This document shows, in pieces, positions 17,656 to 26,315 of a stretch of DNA of 64,000 bases. The stretch comes from CALZKI01 sp045124055 (lineage in GTDB: Bacteria > Bacillota > Clostridia > Lachnospirales > Lachnospiraceae): the NCBI GenBank assembly GCA_045124055.1, contig JBGVKZ010000004.1:1-64000 (forward strand), written 5' to 3'. Every line of letters starts with the position of its first letter. Positions within the stretch are counted from its first letter, which is position 1. The notes beneath the pieces were generated by a model that did no database searches, was not told the DNA's origin, and worked only from the letters and a program-made list of their open reading frames with translations. The position numbers and the translations under genes were made by a program.

Positions 17656-17720
17656 ATATACACATCCTTTTGCTATTTCTAGTAGCATTATTCCCAGTTT
17701 ATCGGATGGTATTCAATGAA

Positions 17721-18905
17721 TTAAGAAATAAAAACACCTTCAAAATAGTTTTCCGTTCCAATTACCTTTTTATCCTTAACAAATGTTCTTGGAATACGTT
17801 TGGATAATCCGCATACAAATTCATAATTAAATTTATCTGCTAATTCTCCTAAAGCTTCTACGGTAATGGTTTCGTTCATATCTGAACCGATTAAAGTAAC
17901 TTTGTCGCCCATTTCAACGCCTGCAATATCCGTTACGTCGACCATAAACTGATCCATACATACTCTGCCGAGAATCTGTGCCCTCTGACCTCTGATTAAA
18001 ACATATCCTTTATTGGAAAGGCTTCTTGGATAACCATCTCCGTAACCTACCGGAATGGTAGCAATTTTCATATCCTCTTTGGCAACAAATGTACCACCGT
18101 AACTTACAGGAGTTCCTTTTCTTATCTCCTTAATATATACCACAAAACTATATAAACTTAATGCAGCCTTTAAAGGTATACGTTCTTTGGATACTTCTTC
18201 AGACGGCCAAAGTCCATATAAAATAATTCCTGCTCTGACCAAGTCTAAATTTGCTTCTTGTATATCAATAATTCCAGCACTGTTAGAAGCGTGTTTTATT
18301 GGAATATGATAATCATAAATTTCTTCGATTGTCTTGGCAAAGTCTGTAAACTTTTGCAGCTGTAAATAGGTAAAGTCTTTCTTTTCTTCATCTGCTTTTG
18401 CAAAATGAGTAAAAATGCCTTCCAAACACAGTGACTCTGATTTTAAAATTTCTCCGGCAAATGCTAAGCCTTCTTCATCTGGGAAAACACCAATTCTACC
18501 CATTCCGGTATCTACCTTAATATGTATAAGGGCCTTTATACCGATTTGCTTCGCAATAGCCTCTACCTCTTTGATACTATCTTTTCTAAAAAGTGCCATT
18601 GAAATGTGATTTTTAATCAATTCTTCATAGTTTCCAGGAAAAGTATAGCCTAAAATTAAAATAGGCTTCTCAATCTGATTTTTTCTTAAATCCAACGCTT
18701 CTTCTGCTGTCGCTACGGCATATCCATATACATAATCTACTTTTTCTAATTCTTTTGCGATAGGAATTGCACCGTGACCATAAGCATCTGTTTTGATAAC
18801 TGCCAAAATTTTTGTGCCTTCATTTATACAGCATTTCATAGCTTTTACATTATCACAAATCGCATCTAAATCTATTTGGGCATAAACTCTTTCATAATCA
18901 AACAT
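17721..18905 (-). CDS. alr: Alanine racemase
   Basis: This PLP enzyme makes D-alanine for peptidoglycan. In the 394 residues the cofactor lysine is K38 within VIKTDAYGHGA, followed by the KVDTGMGRIG strand-turn (about 130), HASNSAG (about 205) and the catalytic tyrosine region VSYGGTFVA (about 270). The GYGDGYPR and CMDQFMVD blocks are also present. The start overlaps the end of nnrD by eight bases (ATGTTTGA), indicating coupled translation. The order nnrD-alr-mazF is common in Firmicutes. Confidence 0.96.
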   Translation of the reverse strand: MFDYERVYAQIDLDAICDNVKAMKCCINEGTKILAVIKTDAYGHGAIPIAKELEKVDYVYGYAVATAEEALDLRKNQIEKPILILGYTFPGNYEELIKNHISMALFRKDSIKEVEAIAKQIGIKALIHIKVDTGMGRIGVFPDEEGLAFAGEILKSESLCLEGIFTHFAKADEEKKDFTYLQLQKFTDFAKTIEEIYDYHIPIKHASNSAGIIDIQEANLDLVRAGIILYGLWPSEEVSKERIPLKAALSLYSFVVYIKEIRKGTPVSYGGTFVAKEDMKIATIPVGYGDGYPRSLSNKGYVLIRGQRAQILGRVCMDQFMVDVTDIAGVEMGDKVTLIGSDMNETITVEALGELADKFNYEFVCGLSKRIPRTFVKDKKVIGTENYFEGVFIS

Positions 18906-20442
18906 CTAAGGATTCCTCCATTGTTTTTAATACTTCCTGCAAAGACTCCCCTATATCACTGGCTAAAAGACTGTGGTATCCATTCTTTTTTGCTGCAAAA
19001 TCTCCTGCTAAAGAATGCAAATGTACGCCAAGAATCGTTCCTTCATACATACCCATTCCTTTTTTTGATAGCATAGCTGCCACAATTCCAGCCAAAACAT
19101 CTCCACTACCGGCGGTTGCCATTCCAGAATTACCATATTCATTAAAAAAAATTTTCTGATTCTTCTGGTAAACTCTTGTAACACTGTCTTTACAAACATA
19201 AATTGCCGAATTATCTTTACAAATCGGTTTCATAATTTCATCCAAATTACTTTGTAAAATTTCAACATTTATTCCTAATAACCTGGATAATTCTGCCATA
19301 TGAGGCGTATATACAAGGTTATTGACTCCGCGAGTCAATTCTCTTAATTGGTCATACTTACTTACCAAATTTATGCCATCAGCATCTATAACAAGTCGTT
19401 TCTCCTTAGGGAAGTTTTGAAGTACATATTTCATTTTCAAATAAGCATCTTCCCCAGTTCCAATTCCAGAACCGATTACAACGCAATCTGCCCAATCCAA
19501 TGCCGACTGAATATTCTTTTCCATCGTATCTTTCTTATCTAGAGGCTGAACCATTGCTTCCGGTAATACATTTCTGATTACTTCCAAGGTTTTGTCAGAA
19601 GATAATACTTTCACCATTCCTGCCCCGCTTAATAACACACTTCCGGCACAAAGGACACACGCTCCTGAAATTTCTTCATTGCCTGCTATTACAACAACTT
19701 TTCCAAAAGTACCTTTGTGACTATCCGGCTCTCTATATAAAAGGGTTGCTCCATCATCTACTTGATAGGAAAAGTGTTCCACTGGATTTTCTTTCAGGCA
19801 AACATCTGGTATGCCAATATTCTCGCATATCACTTTTCCTGCATACTTTTTTCCCGGATACAACAAATGCCCCACTTTTTTATAGGCAAAGGTAATGGTT
19901 TCATTGGCCTTTACTGCATTTTGCATTATTTTTCCTGTATCCGTATGAATTCCTGAAGGAATATCCACACTATAAATATATGCATTGGACGAATTTATGG
20001 TATCCATAGCCAATAAAATCTGCTCATCTGTAATTTCTCTTGTTAAACCAATTCCAAAGATTGCATCTACAAAAATATCAAAGTCATCTTCTGGAATTTG
20101 GGGCTGCCATAAAACACCCATACGATTTAATATATTTAATTGATGTATCATTTCTTTGGAACAATTTTTTTCTAAATAGTTATCCTTGGTTATCCCAAGT
20201 ACTACTAATGATACTTTATAATTATCTTCCAATAAATTTCTGGCGATTGCAACGCCATCTGCACCGTTATTGCCTTTACCACAAAGAATGCAGATTTTAT
20301 CCTTTTTTGTGGCACGCTCTTTGATATGCTTTGTCACACAAAGTGCCGCTCTCTCCATTAGAACTAAGGATGGAATTCCAAGGGTATCTATCGCGTAACC
20401 TTCAATATCTTTCATTTCCTTGCTCGTCATTATAGCATTCAT
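18898..20442 (-). CDS. nnrD: Bifunctional NAD(P)HX epimerase / ADP-dependent NAD(P)HX dehydratase
   Basis: This protein repairs hydrated NAD(P)H. The N-terminal half is the YjeF_N epimerase (CILCGKGNNGADGVAIARNL near 55, SVDIPSGIHTDTG near 155). The C-terminal half is the ribokinase-like dehydratase (SHKGTFGKVVVIAGN near 235, GSGIGTG near 325, GNSGMATAGSGDVLAGIVAAM near 440). I took the ATG at 20442 (MNAIMTSKEM, 514 residues), with GTGGGA nearby. A TTG at 20454 and an ATG at 20430 are alternatives. It is three genes below rex, which fits a redox-linked operon. Confidence 0.94.
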   Translation of the reverse strand: MNAIMTSKEMKDIEGYAIDTLGIPSLVLMERAALCVTKHIKERATKKDKICILCGKGNNGADGVAIARNLLEDNYKVSLVVLGITKDNYLEKNCSKEMIHQLNILNRMGVLWQPQIPEDDFDIFVDAIFGIGLTREITDEQILLAMDTINSSNAYIYSVDIPSGIHTDTGKIMQNAVKANETITFAYKKVGHLLYPGKKYAGKVICENIGIPDVCLKENPVEHFSYQVDDGATLLYREPDSHKGTFGKVVVIAGNEEISGACVLCAGSVLLSGAGMVKVLSSDKTLEVIRNVLPEAMVQPLDKKDTMEKNIQSALDWADCVVIGSGIGTGEDAYLKMKYVLQNFPKEKRLVIDADGINLVSKYDQLRELTRGVNNLVYTPHMAELSRLLGINVEILQSNLDEIMKPICKDNSAIYVCKDSVTRVYQKNQKIFFNEYGNSGMATAGSGDVLAGIVAAMLSKKGMGMYEGTILGVHLHSLAGDFAAKKNGYHSLLASDIGESLQEVLKTMEESLDV

Positions 20443-20457
20443 ATATTCCCACAAAAC

Positions 20458-21075
20458 CTATTCTTTCTTTTCTTCTGCTAATTTTATATCGAACATTTCG
20501 ATAACTTCCGGTCCAAAAATATCATGCATATAGGCATAAAGTTCTTTGTTTTTTAACTCACTTTCCTGCTTACGAATAATTTTTTCTTTTAATTCTACAC
20601 GCATTTGGGTTATCCAGGCAGAAATTTCTTCAATTTCCTTGGCATTTGACTGTAAAGTTTCATAACAAACCTCCATAGTCGCAAGCATCAATTCCTGATT
20701 TTTCTTATATATACTTCTTGGTAAATCAATGAGTTCTTCTTCGTTATCCTTCATTTTCTCATTGCATTCATTCAAAAGTCGTTTACTTTCTTCCAGTTTT
20801 TTTTCTTCTTTTTTATTGTTTGGCTCTTTATCTAAAATATCCGCAGACACCATAATATCATCAAGAAGCTTTTTTTTCACTTTCTTGATGTCTTTTAATT
20901 CACTGTTTAATTTTCCCTGTCTTCTTAAAAGTTCATTCAGTTCATTTTCTAAAGACAAAATATAGGAGTTTACCTCTGTTTGAGTAAAAAGCTTATGCCA
21001 TTTATTATCCAGCGTCAATATCGGAATATTTTTCCCTTCCAATGCCGGTTTAAAAAAATCATCTGTTCTTGACAT
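20458..21075 (-). CDS. Uncharacterised coiled-coil protein
   Basis: I do not recognise this 205-residue protein. The N-terminal 35 residues (MSRTDDFFKPALEGKNIPIL) look like a short folded or docking segment. Residues 35-170 are strongly heptad-like, rich in Leu, Lys and Glu, and should form a long coiled coil broken near 100. The C-terminus (YAYMHDIFGPEVIEMF) is again less regular. There is no signal peptide or membrane helix, so it is cytoplasmic. It lies 12 bases after rex and 15 before the nnrD start, so it is part of the rex operon. Position is the only clue to function. Confidence 0.7.
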   Translation of the reverse strand: MSRTDDFFKPALEGKNIPILTLDNKWHKLFTQTEVNSYILSLENELNELLRRQGKLNSELKDIKKVKKKLLDDIMVSADILDKEPNNKKEEKKLEESKRLLNECNEKMKDNEEELIDLPRSIYKKNQELMLATMEVCYETLQSNAKEIEEISAWITQMRVELKEKIIRKQESELKNKELYAYMHDIFGPEVIEMFDIKLAEEKKE

Positions 21076-21087
21076 TGTATCACCTCT

Positions 21088-21720
21088 TTATTTGGAAACT
21101 GTCTGATTCAAATTATAAGATAATTTCATAAGACTATCAGATAAATGAACATTCTCTACCTGAATGCCTTCTGGCACATTCAAATCCACGTGGGCAAAAT
21201 TCCAAAATGCTTTAATGCCATAACCTACTAACTGCTCTGCCACTAAAACAGCTCCCTCTTTTGGAATGGTCAAAACTGCAATATCCACATCATTTTCCTT
21301 TACAAACTGTTCAATGCATTTCATTGGTTTTACTTCTATGGAACGGATTTTTTTGCCGATTACCTCCGGATTTTTATCAAAAATACCTGCAATCATAAAA
21401 CCTCTGCGTTCAAAATTTACATAGTTGGCCAGTGCCTGACCTAAATTTCCTGCACCAATAATAATTAACTGATGCTTTTGATTTAACCCTAAAATATTGC
21501 CGATTTCGCTATATAAGTATTCCACGTTATATCCGTATCCCTGCTGACCAAAACCGCCAAAATTATTAAAATCCTGCCGAATTTGTGAAGCAGTTACTTT
21601 CATAATTCTGCTTAAATCCTGGGAGGAAATTCTTTCTACTCCCTCATCTTTTAACTCACCCAAATATCGAAAATATCTTGGAAGTCTTGCGATAACCGCC
21701 TGTGAAATTTCTTTTTCCAA
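21088..21720 (-). CDS. rex: Redox-sensing transcriptional repressor Rex
   Basis: Rex is a dimeric repressor that senses the NADH/NAD+ ratio and controls fermentation genes. The N-terminal winged helix (residues 1-80) shows AVIARLPRYFRYLGEL, the DNA-reading SQIRQDFNNFGGFGQQGYGY and the adjoining YNVEYL. The Rossmann domain begins LIIIGAGNLGQALANY at about 85. The C-terminal helix used for domain swapping is present. Length (210) is normal. A sigma-A promoter lies 40 bases upstream of the ATG. I could not find a convincing Rex operator in that promoter. Confidence 0.96.
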   Translation of the reverse strand: MEKEISQAVIARLPRYFRYLGELKDEGVERISSQDLSRIMKVTASQIRQDFNNFGGFGQQGYGYNVEYLYSEIGNILGLNQKHQLIIIGAGNLGQALANYVNFERRGFMIAGIFDKNPEVIGKKIRSIEVKPMKCIEQFVKENDVDIAVLTIPKEGAVLVAEQLVGYGIKAFWNFAHVDLNVPEGIQVENVHLSDSLMKLSYNLNQTVSK

Positions 21721-21759
21721 AATACAACCTCCACCTTTAAAATGTACCTTAATATTTTA

Positions 21760-21788
21760 ATTATAACAACCAAAAAAACACTTTACAA
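21760..21788 (-). promoter_or_regulatory. Sigma-A promoter for rex
   Basis: On the minus strand TTGTAA (83-88 of the line, i.e. 21783-21788) and TATAAT (21760-21765) are separated by exactly 17 bases. The AGGTGGAGG Shine-Dalgarno of rex follows about 30 bases on. Confidence 0.7.
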
Positions 21789-21808
21789 TAAGATTTGGAG
21801 CAAATCAC

Positions 21809-21847
21809 AAAAATACCGTAATACTACTTTTAAGCAATATTACGGTA
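21809..21847 (-). terminator. Intrinsic terminator after icd
   Basis: A perfect 10-base inverted repeat, TACCGTAATA (21814-21823) and TATTACGGTA (21838-21847), has a 14-base loop. On the minus strand it is followed by TTTTT (21809-21813). It closes the citrate synthase-gntR-icd operon before the rex promoter. Confidence 0.88.
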
Positions 21848-21865
21848 CTTACCACTTATATCATT

Positions 21866-23071
21866 TTATAAACTATCCATTGTTTCTCTAATCGCTAAAA
21901 TAAAGTCTCTACTATTTAATACTTTCACATTTTCAAGAGAGGTAATCAGTGCTAAATCTTTTGTCATTTTGCCCTGTTCAATGGTTGTCAAAGTTGCTTT
22001 CTCTAACTTATCAGCAAAGGCCATAAGTTCTGGTAAATTATCCAATTCACCACGTTTTCTAAGAGCACCTGTCCAAGCAAAAATAGTTGCCACAGAGTTT
22101 GTAGAAGTTTCTTCTCCCTTTAAATGCTTGTAGTAATGTCTCTGAACCGTTCCGTGAGCAGCTTCATACTCATAAACACCTGTTGGAGATACGAGTACAC
22201 TTGTCATCATCGCAAGAGAACCAAAGGCAGAAGACACCATATCACTCATAACGTCGCCATCATAGTTTTTACATGCCCAAATAAATCCACCTTCCGCTTT
22301 CATTACTCTGGCAACTGCATCATCAATCAAAGTATAGAAATATGTAATTCCTGCTTCTGCAAATTTTTCTTTATATTCGTTTTCATAAATTTCGTTGAAA
22401 ATATCTTTGAAATTATGGTCATATTTTTTAGAAATTGTGTCTTTTGTTGCAAACCATAAATCCTGTTTTGTATCTAAGGCGTAGTTAAAACAAGCCTTTG
22501 CAAAACTGGTAATGGATTTATCAGTATTGTGCATACCCTGGAGAACACCGGCACCGGTAAAGTTATGAATTAATTCTCTGGTTTCCGTTCCGTCTTCTGC
22601 TGTAAAGACTAATTCTGCTTTTCCAGCACCTTGAATCTTCATTTCTGTATTTTTATAAACATCACCGTATGCGTGACGAGCTAAAGTAATTGGTTTTTTC
22701 CAGTTTTTTACACACGGTTCAATGCCATTTACAACGATTGGTGCACGAAAAACTGTGCCATCTAAAATAGCTCTAATGGTACCATTTGGGCTTTTCCACA
22801 TTTCCGATAAATTGTATTCTGTCATACGTGCTGCATTTGGTGTAATGGTTGCACATTTTACTGCCACACCATATTTTAAAGTAGCGTTGGCAGAATCGAT
22901 AGTTACCTGATCATTTGTGGCATTTCTATGCTCAAGTCCCAGGTCATAATATTCTGTTTTCAAGTCAATGTATGGCAATAACAATTCATCTTTAATCATC
23001 TGCCATAAAATTCTAGTCATTTCGTCGCCGTCCATCTCTACGATAGGCGTTGTCATCATAATTTTACTCAT
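21866..23071 (-). CDS. icd: NADP-dependent isocitrate dehydrogenase (type II, eukaryotic-like)
   Basis: This enzyme decarboxylates isocitrate to 2-oxoglutarate with NADP+. The 401 residues match the homodimeric type II subfamily that resembles human IDH1, not E. coli Icd. Visible features are IVEMDGDEMTRILW near 10, KYGVAVKCATITPNAARMTE near 70, SPNGTIRAILDGTVFR near 95, and DDAVARVMKAEGGFIWACKNYDGD with the metal-binding Asp residues near 250. It is the last gene of an operon with a citrate synthase-like gene and a GntR regulator. Together these form the oxidative branch from oxaloacetate to 2-oxoglutarate, less aconitase, which is not in the window. Confidence 0.95.
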   Translation of the reverse strand: MSKIMMTTPIVEMDGDEMTRILWQMIKDELLLPYIDLKTEYYDLGLEHRNATNDQVTIDSANATLKYGVAVKCATITPNAARMTEYNLSEMWKSPNGTIRAILDGTVFRAPIVVNGIEPCVKNWKKPITLARHAYGDVYKNTEMKIQGAGKAELVFTAEDGTETRELIHNFTGAGVLQGMHNTDKSITSFAKACFNYALDTKQDLWFATKDTISKKYDHNFKDIFNEIYENEYKEKFAEAGITYFYTLIDDAVARVMKAEGGFIWACKNYDGDVMSDMVSSAFGSLAMMTSVLVSPTGVYEYEAAHGTVQRHYYKHLKGEETSTNSVATIFAWTGALRKRGELDNLPELMAFADKLEKATLTTIEQGKMTKDLALITSLENVKVLNSRDFILAIRETMDSL

Positions 23072-23088
23072 TACTTTCTTTCCTTTAC

Positions 23089-23778
23089 TTATTCATTCTC
23101 ATAGTCATCAAAAAAGCCATTATTAATCATATTTTCATAGGCATTTATCATATGCATATTTGCCAGTTCCTGAGCTTTTTTTGCATCTTTTTCTTTGATT
23201 GCTTCCATAATCATACGATGTTCATTATTGGACGCAATACTTCTTTCCTTCGTTGCAAGAGTCTTTCTTCTAATCCTTGCAACATACTGATGGAAATCTC
23301 TCAAGCGGTGTTCCAGCTGTTTACTGCCACTTGCTTCATACAAAATTTCGTGAAATTTGTTATCTAACTGTGCCAACTGGTCAAAATGACCTTTGTTTAC
23401 GTGAAAATCTGCAAGATACACATTTTCTTCCAATTCTTCCATCAGTTCATCTGAAATATTTTCTGTCGCCCAGGCAGCACATAAGCCTTCCAAAAGCGAA
23501 CGAATCATATAGATGTCTTTTACATCTTTTTTTGTAATTCCAGTTACATAAGCACCCTTGTTTGGAATAATCTGAATAAGTCCCTCTAATTCAAGCTGTC
23601 TAAAGGCTTCTCTTACAGGTGTTCTACTTACCCCCAATTCTTCCCCTATGGTCATTTCTTTTAATTCGTCATTGTCTTTATATTTCCCAGACAAAATATC
23701 TTCTCGAATACGATTAAAAACTCTACCTCTTAAGGAATACTTGTCCGTCACTTCATTTTTTACATCTTTATTGCTCAT
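23089..23778 (-). CDS. GntR-family regulator, FCD (FadR/VanR) subfamily
   Basis: This is a 229-residue DNA-binding regulator. Residues 15-80 are the GntR winged helix (IREDILSGKYKDNDELKEMT, then GVSRTPVREAFRQLELEGLI). Residues 95-220 are an all-helical FCD ligand domain with metal-site residues D and H in DNKFHEILYEASG (about 140) and a later EHRMIMEAI. It is encoded between the citrate synthase-like gene and icd with gaps of 14 and 17 bases. The most likely target is the perfect palindrome on the operon's promoter, giving autoregulation. The effector is unknown. A TCA-cycle acid is a reasonable guess. Confidence 0.9.
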   Translation of the reverse strand: MSNKDVKNEVTDKYSLRGRVFNRIREDILSGKYKDNDELKEMTIGEELGVSRTPVREAFRQLELEGLIQIIPNKGAYVTGITKKDVKDIYMIRSLLEGLCAAWATENISDELMEELEENVYLADFHVNKGHFDQLAQLDNKFHEILYEASGSKQLEHRLRDFHQYVARIRRKTLATKERSIASNNEHRMIMEAIKEKDAKKAQELANMHMINAYENMINNGFFDDYENE

Positions 23779-23792
23779 TGCAAAACCTCAAC

Positions 23793-25205
23793 TTACTTTC
23801 CCGGCATTGTAATGCCAGTTTCACCACAAACACGTTCAATCTGCTCTACTATTTCTTCATCCGTTAAAACAGTTACGCGTCCGCCTGCATATTCATCATC
23901 TACCCATTTTTTCAATTCTACAACCAATGGACAATTTTTTGTAAGCTGTGCATCGCCTTTTAACTTGTAATATGTATTAATCCAGTGTGCAATTCCGGCA
24001 AGACCTGAAGTATTGGAAATCGCACAAAGTACTGGTCTATTTAAAAACTTCTCTGTATCGAAAATATTATAAATTTCCTCATTTTTCAAAAGTCCGTCTG
24101 CATGAATACCTGCACGTGTTACATTGAAGTTTTTCCCAACAAATGGAGTACGTGGAGGAATTTCGTAACCGATTTCTTTTTCAAAATATTCGGCAAGTTC
24201 TGTTATTACCGTGGTATCCATACCGTTTAGGTGCCCCTTTAACTGTGCATATTCAAATACCATAGCTTCTAATGGTGTATTACCTGTTCTTTCACCAATA
24301 CCAAATAATGAAGTATTGATTCCAGCACAACCATAGAGCCAGGCAGTTGTGGAATTGGAAACAGCCTTATAAAAGTCGTTATGTCCATGCCATTCAATTA
24401 AAGAATGTGGAACCCCTGCATGCGTATGAATTGCATAAATAATACCCTGTACACTTCTTGGAATAACTGCACCAGGATAGTTAACACCATATCCCATAGT
24501 ATCACAAGCTCTTACTTTAATTGGAATCTGATATTGTTCCATAAGTTTCATAAGTTCATGACAAAATGGAACAACATATCCATAGATATCCGCTCTTGTA
24601 ATATCTTCTAAGTGACATCTTACACTAATACCTTCTTCCAAGCAATCTCTTACTACACTTAAATAGTGTTCCATTGCCTGTTTACGAGTCATTTTCAGTT
24701 TTAAGAAAATGTGATAATCGGAACAACTTACTAAAATACCAGTTTCCTTCATACCAATTTCTTTTACTAATTTAAAGTCTTCTTTGCTTGCACGAATCCA
24801 GCTCGTTACTTCCGGAAATTCGTAGCCTCTTTCCATACATTTATAAACTGCATCACGGTCTTTTTTACTATATAAGAAAAATTCACTGGCACGAATCATA
24901 CCATTTGGTCCACCCAAACGGTGTAAATAGTCATAAATTGTTACAATCTGTTCTGTTGTATATGGAGCTCTGGATTGCTGACCATCTCTGAAAGTTGTAT
25001 CTGTAATCCAAATATCCTTTGGCATATTATGTGGTACAATTCTGTCATTAAAAGGAATCTTCGGAATTTCTTCATATGGAAACATATTTCTAAATACATT
25101 TGGCTTTTCTACATCGTCCAAAATATACATATGTTCTTCAATTTCCAAAAGATTATTTTTCTCATTCATCGTCACCGGACGATTATCAAAAACGTTGTCA
25201 ATCAT
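23793..25205 (-). CDS. Probable Re-citrate synthase (isopropylmalate/homocitrate synthase family)
   Basis: This is a Claisen-condensing enzyme of the DRE-TIM metallolyase family. Residues include TDTTFRDGQQSRAPY (near 70), where Arg-Asp opens the active site, and the metal-binding EWHGHNDF (HxH) near 275. GNTPLEAMVFEY and a C-terminal part lacking the LeuA regulatory domain are also seen. Length from the ATG at 25205 is 470. GAGGTGG precedes it; the open frame continues upstream without a ribosome site. Genes of this type in clostridia encode the Re-specific citrate synthase known from Clostridium kluyveri. Cotranscription with icd supports that over 2-isopropylmalate or homocitrate synthase. 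The exact substrate is inferred. Confidence 0.8.
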   Translation of the reverse strand: MIDNVFDNRPVTMNEKNNLLEIEEHMYILDDVEKPNVFRNMFPYEEIPKIPFNDRIVPHNMPKDIWITDTTFRDGQQSRAPYTTEQIVTIYDYLHRLGGPNGMIRASEFFLYSKKDRDAVYKCMERGYEFPEVTSWIRASKEDFKLVKEIGMKETGILVSCSDYHIFLKLKMTRKQAMEHYLSVVRDCLEEGISVRCHLEDITRADIYGYVVPFCHELMKLMEQYQIPIKVRACDTMGYGVNYPGAVIPRSVQGIIYAIHTHAGVPHSLIEWHGHNDFYKAVSNSTTAWLYGCAGINTSLFGIGERTGNTPLEAMVFEYAQLKGHLNGMDTTVITELAEYFEKEIGYEIPPRTPFVGKNFNVTRAGIHADGLLKNEEIYNIFDTEKFLNRPVLCAISNTSGLAGIAHWINTYYKLKGDAQLTKNCPLVVELKKWVDDEYAGGRVTVLTDEEIVEQIERVCGETGITMPGK

Positions 25206-25238
25206 ATTTTCCACCTCTAAACTTTTGCATCTTGTATC

Positions 25239-25267
25239 ATTGTATACAATAGTACTACCCCTGTCAA
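25239..25267 (-). promoter_or_regulatory. Sigma-A promoter with palindromic operator for the citrate synthase-gntR-icd operon
   Basis: The minus strand reads TTGACA (25262-25267), 17 bases, then TACAAT (25239-25244). The 12-base perfect palindrome ATTGTATACAAT (25239-25250) covers the -10 element and part of the spacer. A further TTGTAT half site lies just downstream (minus-strand TGATACAAG, 25232-25240). TTGTATACAA-like palindromes are typical targets of GntR/FCD proteins, and the operon encodes one. Confidence 0.8.
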
Positions 25268-25296
25268 GAGTTATCCTATTATCGTATCTTATTTTT

Positions 25297-25324
25297 CGCT
25301 TTGCCACAAAGCTATGGCAAAGCG
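25297..25324. repeat. Perfect 10-bp inverted repeat between subtilase and citrate synthase promoter
   Basis: CGCTTTGCCA (25297-25306) and TGGCAAAGCG (25315-25324) flank an eight-base loop, 10 bases after the subtilase stop codon. On the minus strand it is followed by A residues, not T, so it is not a textbook terminator for the subtilase gene. On the plus strand TTTT follows. It may act as a weak terminator or as a 3'-end RNA stabiliser. Confidence 0.5.
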
Positions 25325-25334
25325 TTTTCTCCAT

Positions 25335-26261
25335 TTATTTTTTTTCACGAATAACTTTTTGACAGTCTATAAAGCCATTTCCCTGCATATTCTTTTCATA
25401 ACCAATATCTTTAGTGGCAGATAAAACTATTTTTTTTGCCTCCTGACAACTGATGCCAGGAAAATTGAGTAATACACCAAATAAAATGCCACTGATAATG
25501 GGTGCCGACATAGACGTTCCACTTTTTTCCTCATACGCCTTTCGATACCCTTTGCGTCGGATATATTCTACCTTGTTGCTACAAGAAATGATTTTCGTTC
25601 CTGGAGCAACAATATCGGGCTTAATAATATTGCTTTCTCTATCACCTCTGCCGGAAAAGAGCCTGCAATTTATAGAATTTCCTCTTTCATAGATGCCATC
25701 ATAACAGCCTACGGTGATGACTTCTTTTAACGTACCAATTCCATAAATAGTATTGTCTTTTGGTCCATAATTTCCTGCCGCACACACAACCAAAATGCCT
25801 TGTTTCATAATTTCTTTTACAAGACTTATAATGATGCTAAGTGCCTTGTCCCCTACTTCCTTTTCTACTCCAAGTGATAAGTTTACAATCCGAATATTCC
25901 ACATTCTATGGTGGTCCAGTATATATTTTAAAGCTTGAATCAGCCAGCCAGCTTCCCCTTTTCCTTCTTTATTCAGTACTTTAAAAGCTACAAACTTTGC
26001 ATTAGGACAAATTCCCTGATATCGCCCACCAGATAATTCCCCATTTCCCAAAAGGCATCCTGCCACGTGGGTTCCATGACCATATGGGTCGGAAGGATAT
26101 TCATATCTTTCATCACTAAAATCATAAAAGGCTATCACCTGCCTCTCTAAGTCGGGGTGCTTTACTACGCCTGAGTCCACGATGGCAACGGCATAGTCAT
26201 TAGGATTTTCCCGACAAAAAAAGTGCGTGTCATAGCCTATTTGCTGCCTAACCCTATACAA
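25335..26261 (-). CDS. Small subtilisin-family (S8) serine peptidase without signal peptide
   Basis: This subtilase has the full catalytic triad. Asp is in VAIVDSGVVKHPDL (about 30), His in YGHGTHVAGC (about 62) and Ser in KSGTSMSAPIISG (about 250). The oxyanion-hole Asn region is AAGNYGP near 160. Its 308 residues contain no signal sequence or propeptide of the secreted type, resembling intracellular subtilisins. The start is uncertain. The frame opens with TTG at 26261 with only a weak GAGTG upstream, and an in-frame stop lies eight codons further up. It follows the surface-protein gene by 54 bases, so it may be expressed with the sortase locus. Its substrate is unknown. Confidence 0.85.
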   Translation of the reverse strand: MYRVRQQIGYDTHFFCRENPNDYAVAIVDSGVVKHPDLERQVIAFYDFSDERYEYPSDPYGHGTHVAGCLLGNGELSGGRYQGICPNAKFVAFKVLNKEGKGEAGWLIQALKYILDHHRMWNIRIVNLSLGVEKEVGDKALSIIISLVKEIMKQGILVVCAAGNYGPKDNTIYGIGTLKEVITVGCYDGIYERGNSINCRLFSGRGDRESNIIKPDIVAPGTKIISCSNKVEYIRRKGYRKAYEEKSGTSMSAPIISGILFGVLLNFPGISCQEAKKIVLSATKDIGYEKNMQGNGFIDCQKVIREKK

Positions 26262-26315
26262 AACAAATTCACTCTTTTTTGTTTAATATATGATTAGAAA
26301 ATAATTCTGTTCTAT

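Noticed and set aside
21740..21790. Rex operator upstream of rex
   Set aside because: TTGTTATAATTAAAATATTAA contains only one good half of the TTGTTAA...TTAACAA type site; the other half does not match, so autoregulation is not claimed.
25206..25334. N-terminal extension of the citrate synthase-like gene (frame opens at 25334)
   Set aside because: It would run through the sigma-A promoter, the operator and part of the inverted repeat, and it has no family similarity. The GAGGTGG-preceded ATG at 25205 is used.
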